From the NCBI GenBank assembly GCA_902767135.1, contig CACXGE010000157.1, positions 1-58,496 of the forward strand: a stretch of 58,496 nucleotides of DNA, written 5' to 3'. Positions 27,288 to 35,564 of this stretch are shown here, piece by piece. Position numbers and translations under genes: made by a program. The DNA is from an uncultured Lachnospiraceae bacterium. Lineage in GTDB: Bacteria; Bacillota; Clostridia; Lachnospirales; Lachnospiraceae. Below the pieces are notes generated by a model. The model searched no databases. It was not told the DNA's origin and worked only from the letters and a program-made list of their open reading frames with translations. How positions within the stretch are numbered: the first letter of the stretch is position 1; every line of letters starts with the position of its first letter.

Positions 27288-29753
27288 CTACTTTTTCCAA
27301 AAACTCCGATACTTTTTTTGTCTCAGAAGCCTTAAAACCTGCCGCAAAAAACTAAGTTCCTTTTCTGAGACCTGCTTTTCTCCAAAAGCACAGGCAAGCC
27401 CAATATTTTTTACCAGCAGTTTTTGTTTTGAAGTCAACGAAGGCGCCAATTTCCCAAGCCACTGATAAAACTCCTGGGAAGAGGAAGAAATTCCCTGAGC
27501 CATTCCTGATTTTTCCATGGTCTGATGTATCGTAGCAAGCAGCGAAAGTGCCCTGTCATTTGGTTGCTGACTTTTGTCGTATCCGTTCTTTCGCCGATAT
27601 TTTTTATATTTTCTAATTCCGTACAGCCCTAGTAAAATTCCACCCAAGCCTCCTAGAATCACTCCACCATAAACTTTGATACTATGTATCATCTTTCTTT
27701 CCTCCAGGGCCTGCTGTATTTCTTCCTCTGTCAGTTCCTCTGGTGCTAAAAATGTTTCCTCCTCTTGACTCATATCCCCCTTCTGCTGTTTTTCTACTTC
27801 CTCCGGAGAAACTCCGTAGATATTTTGCAGCACTCCTATATTCCCCGGTGTGGTTTCCACAGGTACCCACCCGGTCTGGGGAACATAAATTTCAACCCAT
27901 GCGTGGGAATTGTCCGATTGCAACAACGCCGTATAGCTTCCATCCGCATTTTGTGTAAATAAATTTTCCGGTGCTGCATACCCGGTAACATATCGTGCCG
28001 GTATATGTAACATTCGAAACATCACAACTGCAGAGGATGCAAAATGTGCACTATATCCTTCCTTACTCTCCTCCAGAAAATATTTCACAAAGTCCTGGTT
28101 CTTTGGAAGCTTGGGAACTTTAAGATTATAGCTTTGATTCTTTACCAGATAACTGGTTACAAAGGTAATTGCCCGCTTCATATCATTTGCCTTAGGATCT
28201 TTTGGCATTTTTTGCTTATCACATTCCTCCTGAAGCCAGTCTAACTCCTGGGGTACCCACAGATAATTCTGTCTTACAAAGGCATTGTATTCGGATTCCA
28301 CCTGATCCAGATATTCTGTCTTATTTTGATTTCTTTCTAACATGCTTTTGACATAATCACTCATCCTGTAATATTGAAATTCATTGTCCATCTGGGACTG
28401 ATACGCAACACTCCCCTCCGCATCCTGAATAGAATAGTACCCGTTTAAATATGCACAATACGGTACGAAAGTGAACTTATCGCTGGCATGTATATTCTGA
28501 ACTTTCATGATTCCCATCTGGGAGTTTTGGTCTGTATTCTTGGATTCTTCATATAACTGTCTTAAAAACGGTAGATTATTCACATATAACTTAGCATCCA
28601 CTTGGGTGTGCCAATAAAGCGAGGCATTATCAAACAATTTTTCTTGAAGTTTACTCCACTTGTTTTTTTCATATACACTCCCAATATACCCTTTTAAATA
28701 TACCGTTTCCTTTGGCTCTATACTTGTTGTCACAATTATGTCATCCATATTGGTCAAAGCATAGCCGGCCACATCACCCAGTGTTCCATCTTCAATGCCA
28801 CCTCCGGCTGTCTGAACTTTAAGGCTCCACTTCCCATTGGAAATTACAGGCAGATATTCTACCACTACACGAACCACCTTATTCTGCATTTTAGCCCCCA
28901 TTTTCTCTATTACTGAAAACTTTTCTGGCATAAACGGCATCACCAGATACAAGCAGACCAACAAAGAAATAATGATATTTAAAATCACCACCATCCCTGA
29001 CTGCTGTTTCACATCTAAAAAATATTTGCAGGATACTTCTTCCTCTTTGGGATTTGTGTGAAGTCTTTCCGGTTTTCCAATAAAGCTGCTGTTTTCTGCC
29101 ACACTCCCCAGATAATGCATTGTAATCAGCAAAAGGGATAAGCCACTTACATTACTTCCCGCAAAAAGTACAACCATAAAAAGTGGAAATTCCACAAGAA
29201 AAACCAACAACACATCCGATGTTACAAGCATGGAATATGTAAGTATCACCCCTATCACGCCCTGACATATCATAAGGAAACCTGTCATTTGATAATAGTT
29301 CAGCACCTGATTTGTGGTTTCTACGTTGCTTTGGTACCTCAGATTAAAAGAAGCAATGACACTCTCAATAATATCCATCACACCGTCTATAATAAAATTT
29401 CCGTTGGTGACAACAAATAAAACAACGATTCCAAGCACCCCAAGATAAATATATCTTTTGATGGTCTTTGCTATTTTCATAGAGAACAGAATGAAACACA
29501 CCACAGTAAACGCCACTCCACTTATGTAAAGAATACTCTTATTGCAATACACTTGAAATGCCTTAAAAAAGCCTAAGGTAATCCCTTCCACTCCCATAAG
29601 CAACAGTATCACTTGAAAAAAATTTCCAAACGTTTTGGGCAGTACCACGCCATTTCCACTATGCATCTGCATTTGTGACCCAACAAGGCTGTTTGTCCAC
29701 GTGGTTTTTTTCTTTATTTTTTTCCCGATTTTTTTCTTATTTTCCTTGGTCAA
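27288..29753 (-). CDS. TgpA-like membrane transglutaminase-fold protein, catalytic Cys replaced by Ser
   Basis: 821 residues. Several TM helices lie in the first 300 residues. An extracytoplasmic region follows with a transglutaminase-like core (about 515-660), then one more TM (about 695-715) and a C-terminal DUF4129-like tail. The core motif reads GYSAHFASSAV where active members have Cys: Ser568 is encoded by AGT at 28050-28052, and Cys is expected there. The downstream NSHAWVEIYVP and ETTPG segments are kept. It follows MoxR and DUF58 genes, the usual trio. The start is a TTG at 29753 with GGAAAGGA upstream; an internal ATG is possible. Loss of the nucleophile suggests a non-catalytic or altered role. 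Confidence 0.85.
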   Translation of the reverse strand: MTKENKKKIGKKIKKKTTWTNSLVGSQMQMHSGNGVVLPKTFGNFFQVILLLMGVEGITLGFFKAFQVYCNKSILYISGVAFTVVCFILFSMKIAKTIKRYIYLGVLGIVVLFVVTNGNFIIDGVMDIIESVIASFNLRYQSNVETTNQVLNYYQMTGFLMICQGVIGVILTYSMLVTSDVLLVFLVEFPLFMVVLFAGSNVSGLSLLLITMHYLGSVAENSSFIGKPERLHTNPKEEEVSCKYFLDVKQQSGMVVILNIIISLLVCLYLVMPFMPEKFSVIEKMGAKMQNKVVRVVVEYLPVISNGKWSLKVQTAGGGIEDGTLGDVAGYALTNMDDIIVTTSIEPKETVYLKGYIGSVYEKNKWSKLQEKLFDNASLYWHTQVDAKLYVNNLPFLRQLYEESKNTDQNSQMGIMKVQNIHASDKFTFVPYCAYLNGYYSIQDAEGSVAYQSQMDNEFQYYRMSDYVKSMLERNQNKTEYLDQVESEYNAFVRQNYLWVPQELDWLQEECDKQKMPKDPKANDMKRAITFVTSYLVKNQSYNLKVPKLPKNQDFVKYFLEESKEGYSAHFASSAVVMFRMLHIPARYVTGYAAPENLFTQNADGSYTALLQSDNSHAWVEIYVPQTGWVPVETTPGNIGVLQNIYGVSPEEVEKQQKGDMSQEEETFLAPEELTEEEIQQALEERKMIHSIKVYGGVILGGLGGILLGLYGIRKYKKYRRKNGYDKSQQPNDRALSLLATIHQTMEKSGMAQGISSSSQEFYQWLGKLAPSLTSKQKLLVKNIGLACAFGEKQVSEKELSFLRQVLRLLRQKKYRSFWKK

Positions 29754-29758
29754 AATAT

Positions 29759-30772
29759 TTACGAATCCTTTCCTTCTTCCCAGTATATCTTCCCATCCAG
29801 ACCGATTACAATGGTATGAATTTTTTCTCTGTCTACAATTTTTTCGAAAAGATCATATGCCTCTAATTCTCTTTCGCAGATAAGATTTTGAATCAACAGC
29901 ATCTGGTATTCAATAAAATCTTCTTCCGATTCTATATAAAGCATTACTTTCTGCTCCCCCTGTTGCCAGGTAACATAATGGGAAACTCCCCATTTTAATA
30001 TCTCCCAGGACAAAGAGGATACCCTGTCTAAAAATACATCATATTCCCCTCTGCTATACTTCTTGGACTGATTCAAATCCAATGCAATCATAACTCCACT
30101 CTCTGAGGTTTTTAAATACTCTCTTACCAATAGAAGGTCCATTTTGGCAGTTAACTTCCAGTGAATCTGTCTCATATCATCCCCATCCTGATACTCTCGC
30201 ACATCATAGGTTTCATACACATCTTCACCATACTTCCCCGCAAAATCTCCTGCCTGGGCTAACACATCCGTCATAGGGATGTTGGTCCATGGCAGAATGT
30301 ACATACTTTTTGGGGGAAACGCACACGCTTTCTTCCAAGAAAAAACATGAAATAAATCCCACACTCTTACATAATTCACACGGATATCCACATAGCCACA
30401 ATGCTCTGTCTTCAGATATCCTTCCAGACACACACTCCCCTGTGCCAAAACCACACCGTATAATTTCATGGTCTTATATTTTCCATGATTGGAGTCTCTG
30501 TAAGAAATTTCTACTTCCATATTATTTACAGGCAACTTACTTTCATTCTCAAACACTACCCCAATCCTTACATAATCTCCCCGGGTAATGGCATTCTCAT
30601 ATAGCTGGATTCTACCCCTGATTCCCCTTGTAACATATGCCAGTTCCACAATAGAACAGACCGCCATGAGGATTGTTGTTCCCATGGCAAAATCTGCGTA
30701 TAAACTGTCAGACATCAAATAAACAATGGCGAGTAATAGAAGATAAAAACAATAAGAAATTCTATTTTTCAT
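29759..30772 (-). CDS. DUF58 family protein
   Basis: 337 residues. Two N-terminal TM helices (about 5-50) are followed by a beta domain and a von Willebrand A-like DUF58 core with EDVYETYDVREYQDGDDMRQIHWK, the family signature, near residue 190. It overlaps the MoxR gene by 11 nt and is followed after 5 nt by the transglutaminase-like gene. MoxR-DUF58-TgpA clusters are thought to act in protein maturation or envelope integrity. Confidence 0.9.
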   Translation of the reverse strand: MKNRISYCFYLLLLAIVYLMSDSLYADFAMGTTILMAVCSIVELAYVTRGIRGRIQLYENAITRGDYVRIGVVFENESKLPVNNMEVEISYRDSNHGKYKTMKLYGVVLAQGSVCLEGYLKTEHCGYVDIRVNYVRVWDLFHVFSWKKACAFPPKSMYILPWTNIPMTDVLAQAGDFAGKYGEDVYETYDVREYQDGDDMRQIHWKLTAKMDLLLVREYLKTSESGVMIALDLNQSKKYSRGEYDVFLDRVSSLSWEILKWGVSHYVTWQQGEQKVMLYIESEEDFIEYQMLLIQNLICERELEAYDLFEKIVDREKIHTIVIGLDGKIYWEEGKDS

Positions 30773-31709
30773 ATGGTTCTTCCGGTCTTGGCATCCTTAC
30801 CTGTCCAAGGATTTCATGAATGATCTGTTCCGTGCTCACCTGTCTCATTCTTGTCTGGTGGGCCATCTTAACTCTATGTCTCGCCACGTCAGGAAATACT
30901 TCCTTTACATCTTCTGGAATGACAAATCTTCTTCCATTCACATATGCGGCTGCCTTTGCCATTCTGGCCACCGCAATAGAACCTCTGGTACTGAGCCCTA
31001 ACTGTATCTGTTCGTGGGTTCTGGTTGCATCTGAAAGTGAAATGATATAATCCATAATCCTGTCATGCATATAAATTTTTTTTACCTGTGCCTGCATTTT
31101 TTTCAATTCTTCTCTTGTGATGACCGGACAAATCCCTTCTACCATCTCCTTTTTTTCCCAATCACGCAAAATATCCTTCTCTTTTTCTCTCTCAAGATAC
31201 CCCATTACAATACATATGAGAAATCGGTCCAATTGAGATTCCGGCAGCATCTGAGTACCTGCAGCTCCCACAGGATTCTCAGTTGCAATCACCATAAACG
31301 GGTCAGGAACCTGTCTTGTAATCCCATCAACCGTTACAGAATATTCTTCCATAACCTCCAATAACGCTGACTGTGTCTTTGCAGATGTACGGTTAATCTC
31401 GTCCGCCAAAAACACATTACAAATCACTGCTCCCTCATGATATATAAAATTGCCTGTTTCCTTGTCATAGGAAGAAAATCCTGTAATATCCGATGGCAGT
31501 ACATCCGGAGTAAACTGAACACGCTTTTGCTCCAGACCCATTGCTTTTGCAAAGGTCAGAGCCAGTGTGGTTTTCCCCACTCCCGGAATATCTTCAATGA
31601 GAACATGTCCCTGAGCTAACACTGCCATCAATACCTTTCGGATGCATTCGTCCTTTCCAATCACAACTTTTTTTACTTCTTCCATAATCATCTCTATCTT
31701 CTTCTGCAT
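30762..31709 (-). CDS. MoxR-family AAA+ ATPase
   Basis: 315 residues. Walker A GVGKTT (in IPGVGKTTLAL near residue 42), Walker B VFLADEINR near 110 and the AAA_3/lid region (STRGSIAVARMAKAAAY) are present. It acts as a cytoplasmic chaperone-like ATPase working with DUF58/vWA partners. It begins 33 nt after the second sortase gene in the same orientation. The operon context therefore links it to surface protein assembly, though this may be incidental. Confidence 0.93.
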   Translation of the reverse strand: MQKKIEMIMEEVKKVVIGKDECIRKVLMAVLAQGHVLIEDIPGVGKTTLALTFAKAMGLEQKRVQFTPDVLPSDITGFSSYDKETGNFIYHEGAVICNVFLADEINRTSAKTQSALLEVMEEYSVTVDGITRQVPDPFMVIATENPVGAAGTQMLPESQLDRFLICIVMGYLEREKEKDILRDWEKKEMVEGICPVITREELKKMQAQVKKIYMHDRIMDYIISLSDATRTHEQIQLGLSTRGSIAVARMAKAAAYVNGRRFVIPEDVKEVFPDVARHRVKMAHQTRMRQVSTEQIIHEILGQVRMPRPEEPYEK

Positions 31710-31742
31710 CTATGAAACCTCGTAATCTATCTGCATTATTTG

Positions 31743-32711
31743 CTATTTTCCTCTATATCTGAAAATTATAAATATAACATACAATAAAATTACAATTCCC
31801 GCAATAGTTCCATAGCGTTCCAGGGTAATTTGTTTTTGGGAATAGCTTATTGTGCTGTCTTGTAAAATCTCCTCCGTCACGGGAGTGATTTCCTCCACAT
31901 CGATACTTGTCAATTCTACCTTGTCCTTTTCTCTGCTTTGAACTTCCTCCTTACTTCTTACGGCTGTCACCAGATATCTGTGGGTATTTTTTGTATAAGG
32001 ATGGCAGGTAACTAAAGTAATTTTATCTTCTCCTGGCACAATCTTTACTTTGTCCACCTGGTTTGGAAGTATGATTTCCACATGAGATACACGGTAAATC
32101 AGTTTTTCAAACACAGTGTCTAACTCAATTTTATCTCCCAACTGTAACAATTGTATATTTCGAAACATGGGAGTACTCCCACCCCCCCGATGGGCTGCAA
32201 TGACACTGTTGGAGTTTTCCCCTCCTATGGGCATGGAAGTCTGTCCCAGCAATACCGCTCCTTTTTTCATATTCTCTTTTGTGGCCCCTAAGTATACGGG
32301 AAGCTCCTGATTCAATCTTGGAATCCACAAAATTGCAATTACATTTTCCGAAAATCCATACCCCCTTAAATCAAAACAGCTATCCTCATAGGAAAAGGCA
32401 TCCTTAAGGTCTTTTTGATTTTCCTTATATATTTTTTCATTATATGCCTTTAATTCATGATATAAACTTTCCAACTGACTTTTATTTTCATTTTCTCTAT
32501 CTGTCTCTTTGCCCTGGGACATTGGTACTGTCAACCTTTCCTCATTATCCCCAAAAGGAGTTTGGGCGAAATCCGTTGATTCCTTCTCAAACTCCTTTAC
32601 TACAGCCTTTCTGGAATATTCTCCATAAAGCTCCGCCATCTTGGGATACATACAGATACCTGCACCCACAAGCATCAACAGAATAGAAAAAATACGAAGT
32701 GATTTTTTCAT
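31743..32711 (-). CDS. Sortase (second, membrane-anchored at both ends)
   Basis: 322 residues with an N-terminal TM (about 5-24) and a C-terminal TM (about 295-316), as in pilin-type sortases. Catalytic residues are visible: His in SVIAAHRGG, Cys in TLVTCHPY, and Arg in THRYLV. It is likely a transpeptidase that joins or anchors LPxTG proteins. Subclass is uncertain: the double TM favours class C, but the active-site flanks differ from its neighbour, so it may anchor rather than polymerise. Its ATG overlaps the stop of the upstream sortase gene (ATGA). Confidence 0.88.
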   Translation of the reverse strand: MKKSLRIFSILLMLVGAGICMYPKMAELYGEYSRKAVVKEFEKESTDFAQTPFGDNEERLTVPMSQGKETDRENENKSQLESLYHELKAYNEKIYKENQKDLKDAFSYEDSCFDLRGYGFSENVIAILWIPRLNQELPVYLGATKENMKKGAVLLGQTSMPIGGENSNSVIAAHRGGGSTPMFRNIQLLQLGDKIELDTVFEKLIYRVSHVEIILPNQVDKVKIVPGEDKITLVTCHPYTKNTHRYLVTAVRSKEEVQSREKDKVELTSIDVEEITPVTEEILQDSTISYSQKQITLERYGTIAGIVILLYVIFIIFRYRGK

Positions 32712-33616
32712 TTTCTCTTTCCCTTGTTCTTTTTCTTTTTATTTTTATTTTTATTTTTATTTCTATTTCTATTTCTTTGCATGGACCGTTTCAATAATAG
32801 AATGATGACAACCAATTCCAGACCAATCACGATAACTGCAATTACCAGTAATACCGGCCATACATCAATCAGTCGTTTCACAACCATTCCTGTGCTAAAT
32901 CCCTGATATCCTTCTTGTGTCACTTCTTCCTCTCCCGTATACGGGATTCTATGTCCTCTTACCAGCAAGCGGTGGGAATTAATCGCATAAGGAGTACAGG
33001 TAACTAAAGTACAATAATCTTTTCCTTCCACAATCTGCAAATCACTGATATCCTCCGGCTCTACCACCTTAATCTGGTCTACCTCATAGGCAAGAACTTC
33101 ATCCAAAATATGCAGATAAAACTTATTTCCCTTCTCTACTTTATCCAGATCGGTGAACAATACCGCATCCGGCATACCACGGTGTCCTGTCAAAACCGAA
33201 TGGGTACTATCTCCCCCCAAAGGGAAAGAGGACTCTTCAATATACCCTACCCCTTTTTCCAACACCTCTGCTGTCGTTCCATGGTAGATGGGAAGATTCA
33301 CATCTATCTTTGGTATGGTGATATACCCTAAGGCACTGCCAATGCCCAACATATCCAGATAACTGCTTCCTTTTGTTTTCCATTCTCCTGTCTGGTTCTG
33401 AACCACCACTTCTTTTAGCTGACTGTTATACTCGCTGGCAGCCTGCTTAATTGCATCGATTTCTTCTTTTTCCATCTGCTCAATTTCTTCCTGATAATTT
33501 TCAATTACCTTAGTAGCATTTCTATTATACAGTATATTACTAAAAAAAGGATACATTGCAATAGCAAATCCTGATAAAATTATCAGGATTGCACCAAATG
33601 TTTTTATTTGTTTCAT
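32708..33616 (-). CDS. Class C (pilin-polymerising) sortase
   Basis: 302 residues. An N-terminal TM (about 7-26), the sortase core and a C-terminal TM (about 248-272) precede a Lys/Arg/Asn-rich tail of about 25 residues. The catalytic His is in SVLTGHRG, the Cys in [11 protein letters not shown], and the Arg in [10 protein letters not shown], the class C pattern. It would form isopeptide bonds between pilin subunits. The start codon overlaps the stop of the upstream chemoreceptor gene (ATGA at 33613-33616), so the two are translationally coupled. The pilin genes it is expected to serve lie about 17 kb upstream. Confidence 0.9.
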   Translation of the reverse strand: MKQIKTFGAILIILSGFAIAMYPFFSNILYNRNATKVIENYQEEIEQMEKEEIDAIKQAASEYNSQLKEVVVQNQTGEWKTKGSSYLDMLGIGSALGYITIPKIDVNLPIYHGTTAEVLEKGVGYIEESSFPLGGDSTHSVLTGHRGMPDAVLFTDLDKVEKGNKFYLHILDEVLAYEVDQIKVVEPEDISDLQIVEGKDYCTLVTCTPYAINSHRLLVRGHRIPYTGEEEVTQEGYQGFSTGMVVKRLIDVWPVLLVIAVIVIGLELVVIILLLKRSMQRNRNRNKNKNKNKKKKNKGKRK

Positions 33617-35541
33617 CTTTTTACCTTAAATCTCTGAATCATTTCACTTAATCTTTGTGCCTCTTCCGACATCATCTGGGTAGAAGCTGCCGTCTCTTCT
33701 GCTGTAGCCATATTTGTCTGTACTACATCTGAAATATTATTCATTTCATTCTGAATATTTTGTGATTTTTCTGACTGTTCTTTTGCTGCTGTGGAAATCT
33801 CTTCAAATGCCCCTGCAATTTCTGAGGAATCATTGACAATATTATTTAAAGTATCAAATGTTTTTTCTGCATACTCATGGGCTTTGGCGATTGCACTGAT
33901 ACACTTTTCTATCAGTTCCTCGGTCTTTTTGGACGAATCACTACACTTACCTGCCAGACTGCCAACTTCATCCGCAACAACAGCAAATCCTTTTCCATTT
34001 TCTCCAGCTCTTGCGGCCTCTACCGCTGCATTTAATGCCAGAATATTTGTCTGGAATGCAATAGAATCAATGGTTCCCACAATCTTTTGAATATCGGAAG
34101 ACATTTCTCCAATCTGTGCAACAACAGAACGCAGCTCATTCATCTGTGCGTTTCCATTTTGAATCTCTGTATCTAAATTATGTAATTTCTGTTCGATTAA
34201 CACTTCACTCTCAGAGGTTCTTTTTGCCTGAGATGCCATATAGTCAATATCACCTACCACCCGTTGAATGGAATTTGCCTGTGATACTGTCCCCTGGGAT
34301 AACGCATTGGTTGCACCTGCAATTTCCTGTGATCCATTTCCTACACCTAATGCTGACTGCTGTAATTCCTGAACCAACTGATTTAAAATTCGCTGAATGG
34401 AATTCACAGATACTGCCAAGGTATTAAATTCCCCCGGATACTGCTTCATTTCATTGCTGGTCAAATCGCATTTTGCCATACCTTCCAAAATTCCATTGGT
34501 TTCTTTTATTACGGTAGTAATATTATTCTGCAGTTCCACCGTAGCTCTTGATAGGATTCCCACCTCATCTTTTGCCTTAGATGCCTTGCATTTCGCTGTA
34601 AAATCTCCCTTTGATAATCGCACTAGAACTTCCTGGACCTGCACAATGTTCTTGCTGATATAAGATGCAATCAGCATGGAAATCACCACTGCAATTACAA
34701 TGGCAATCAAATCCAAAAAACCAAGTTTTAGGTACGTGGTAGAAATCATCTTAGTAAAATCACTATCCGGTGAACATATAATGATACTCCAATCATTGGT
34801 ATTATCAATCTTGGCAAATCCACAGGTAATCTTCTCCCCGTTTTGGATGTAACTTACATTCCCCTCTTCCTTCTCCTTCATTGCATTGCACAGAGTGGCA
34901 AGATAACTTTCTTTTGGAAGTTCCATATTGTTGATGAGTTCTTCCTCCTGGTGTACAATTACCATTCCATCTTTGTCAACAATATAAGCATAACTATTCT
35001 CACTAATCTTAATATCAGAGACAATCTGGGTCATAAAATCCACGTCTGCTCTAAAGTATACCACACCGATAATATTTTTAAAACTATCATATACCGGTGC
35101 TGCAATACTAAATCCATAAGTATTGGTGTACTTACTCAATGTGATATCCGAAACATTGATTTCTCCTGCCAATGCTTTTTGTACATATTCCCTGTCACCA
35201 AAATCTGTTCCGTCATTTAAACTAACACCTTTGGAGTCTAAAAGATTCCCACTGGTAAACCCATATTTTTCGGCATAATCACTGACCGCCTTGACACGTT
35301 CTTCTTGAGTTTCTGCCGATACAACATCTTGTTCCTGACTCACTACCTCCACAATACTTTTGTAGTTAGCTAATTTGGTGGAAATCTGATTGGATGCCCA
35401 GTCCGCCCCTGTCTCCATATTGCTTTGTACCAGCTTATTTTTTACACTGATACTGCCATTGTAGGATATCATTCCTACCAATATCAATAATACCACCACG
35501 GTTCCACTAAATATACAAGTAATTTTTGTCTTTAATTTCAT
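33613..35541 (-). CDS. Methyl-accepting chemotaxis protein with dCache sensor
   Basis: 642 residues. TM1 is at about 8-28, an extracytoplasmic dCache-like domain at about 35-275 ([19 protein letters not shown]), TM2 at about 279-301, HAMP at about 300-353 and a signalling domain at about 390-640. The hairpin tip [35 protein letters not shown] is the canonical CheA/CheW contact. dCache domains bind amino acids or other small organic ligands; the ligand here is unknown. It is translationally coupled to the downstream class C sortase gene. Confidence 0.94.
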   Translation of the reverse strand: MKLKTKITCIFSGTVVVLLILVGMISYNGSISVKNKLVQSNMETGADWASNQISTKLANYKSIVEVVSQEQDVVSAETQEERVKAVSDYAEKYGFTSGNLLDSKGVSLNDGTDFGDREYVQKALAGEINVSDITLSKYTNTYGFSIAAPVYDSFKNIIGVVYFRADVDFMTQIVSDIKISENSYAYIVDKDGMVIVHQEEELINNMELPKESYLATLCNAMKEKEEGNVSYIQNGEKITCGFAKIDNTNDWSIIICSPDSDFTKMISTTYLKLGFLDLIAIVIAVVISMLIASYISKNIVQVQEVLVRLSKGDFTAKCKASKAKDEVGILSRATVELQNNITTVIKETNGILEGMAKCDLTSNEMKQYPGEFNTLAVSVNSIQRILNQLVQELQQSALGVGNGSQEIAGATNALSQGTVSQANSIQRVVGDIDYMASQAKRTSESEVLIEQKLHNLDTEIQNGNAQMNELRSVVAQIGEMSSDIQKIVGTIDSIAFQTNILALNAAVEAARAGENGKGFAVVADEVGSLAGKCSDSSKKTEELIEKCISAIAKAHEYAEKTFDTLNNIVNDSSEIAGAFEEISTAAKEQSEKSQNIQNEMNNISDVVQTNMATAEETAASTQMMSEEAQRLSEMIQRFKVKR

Positions 35542-35564
35542 ACTTATCCATATCCTTTCTTAAT

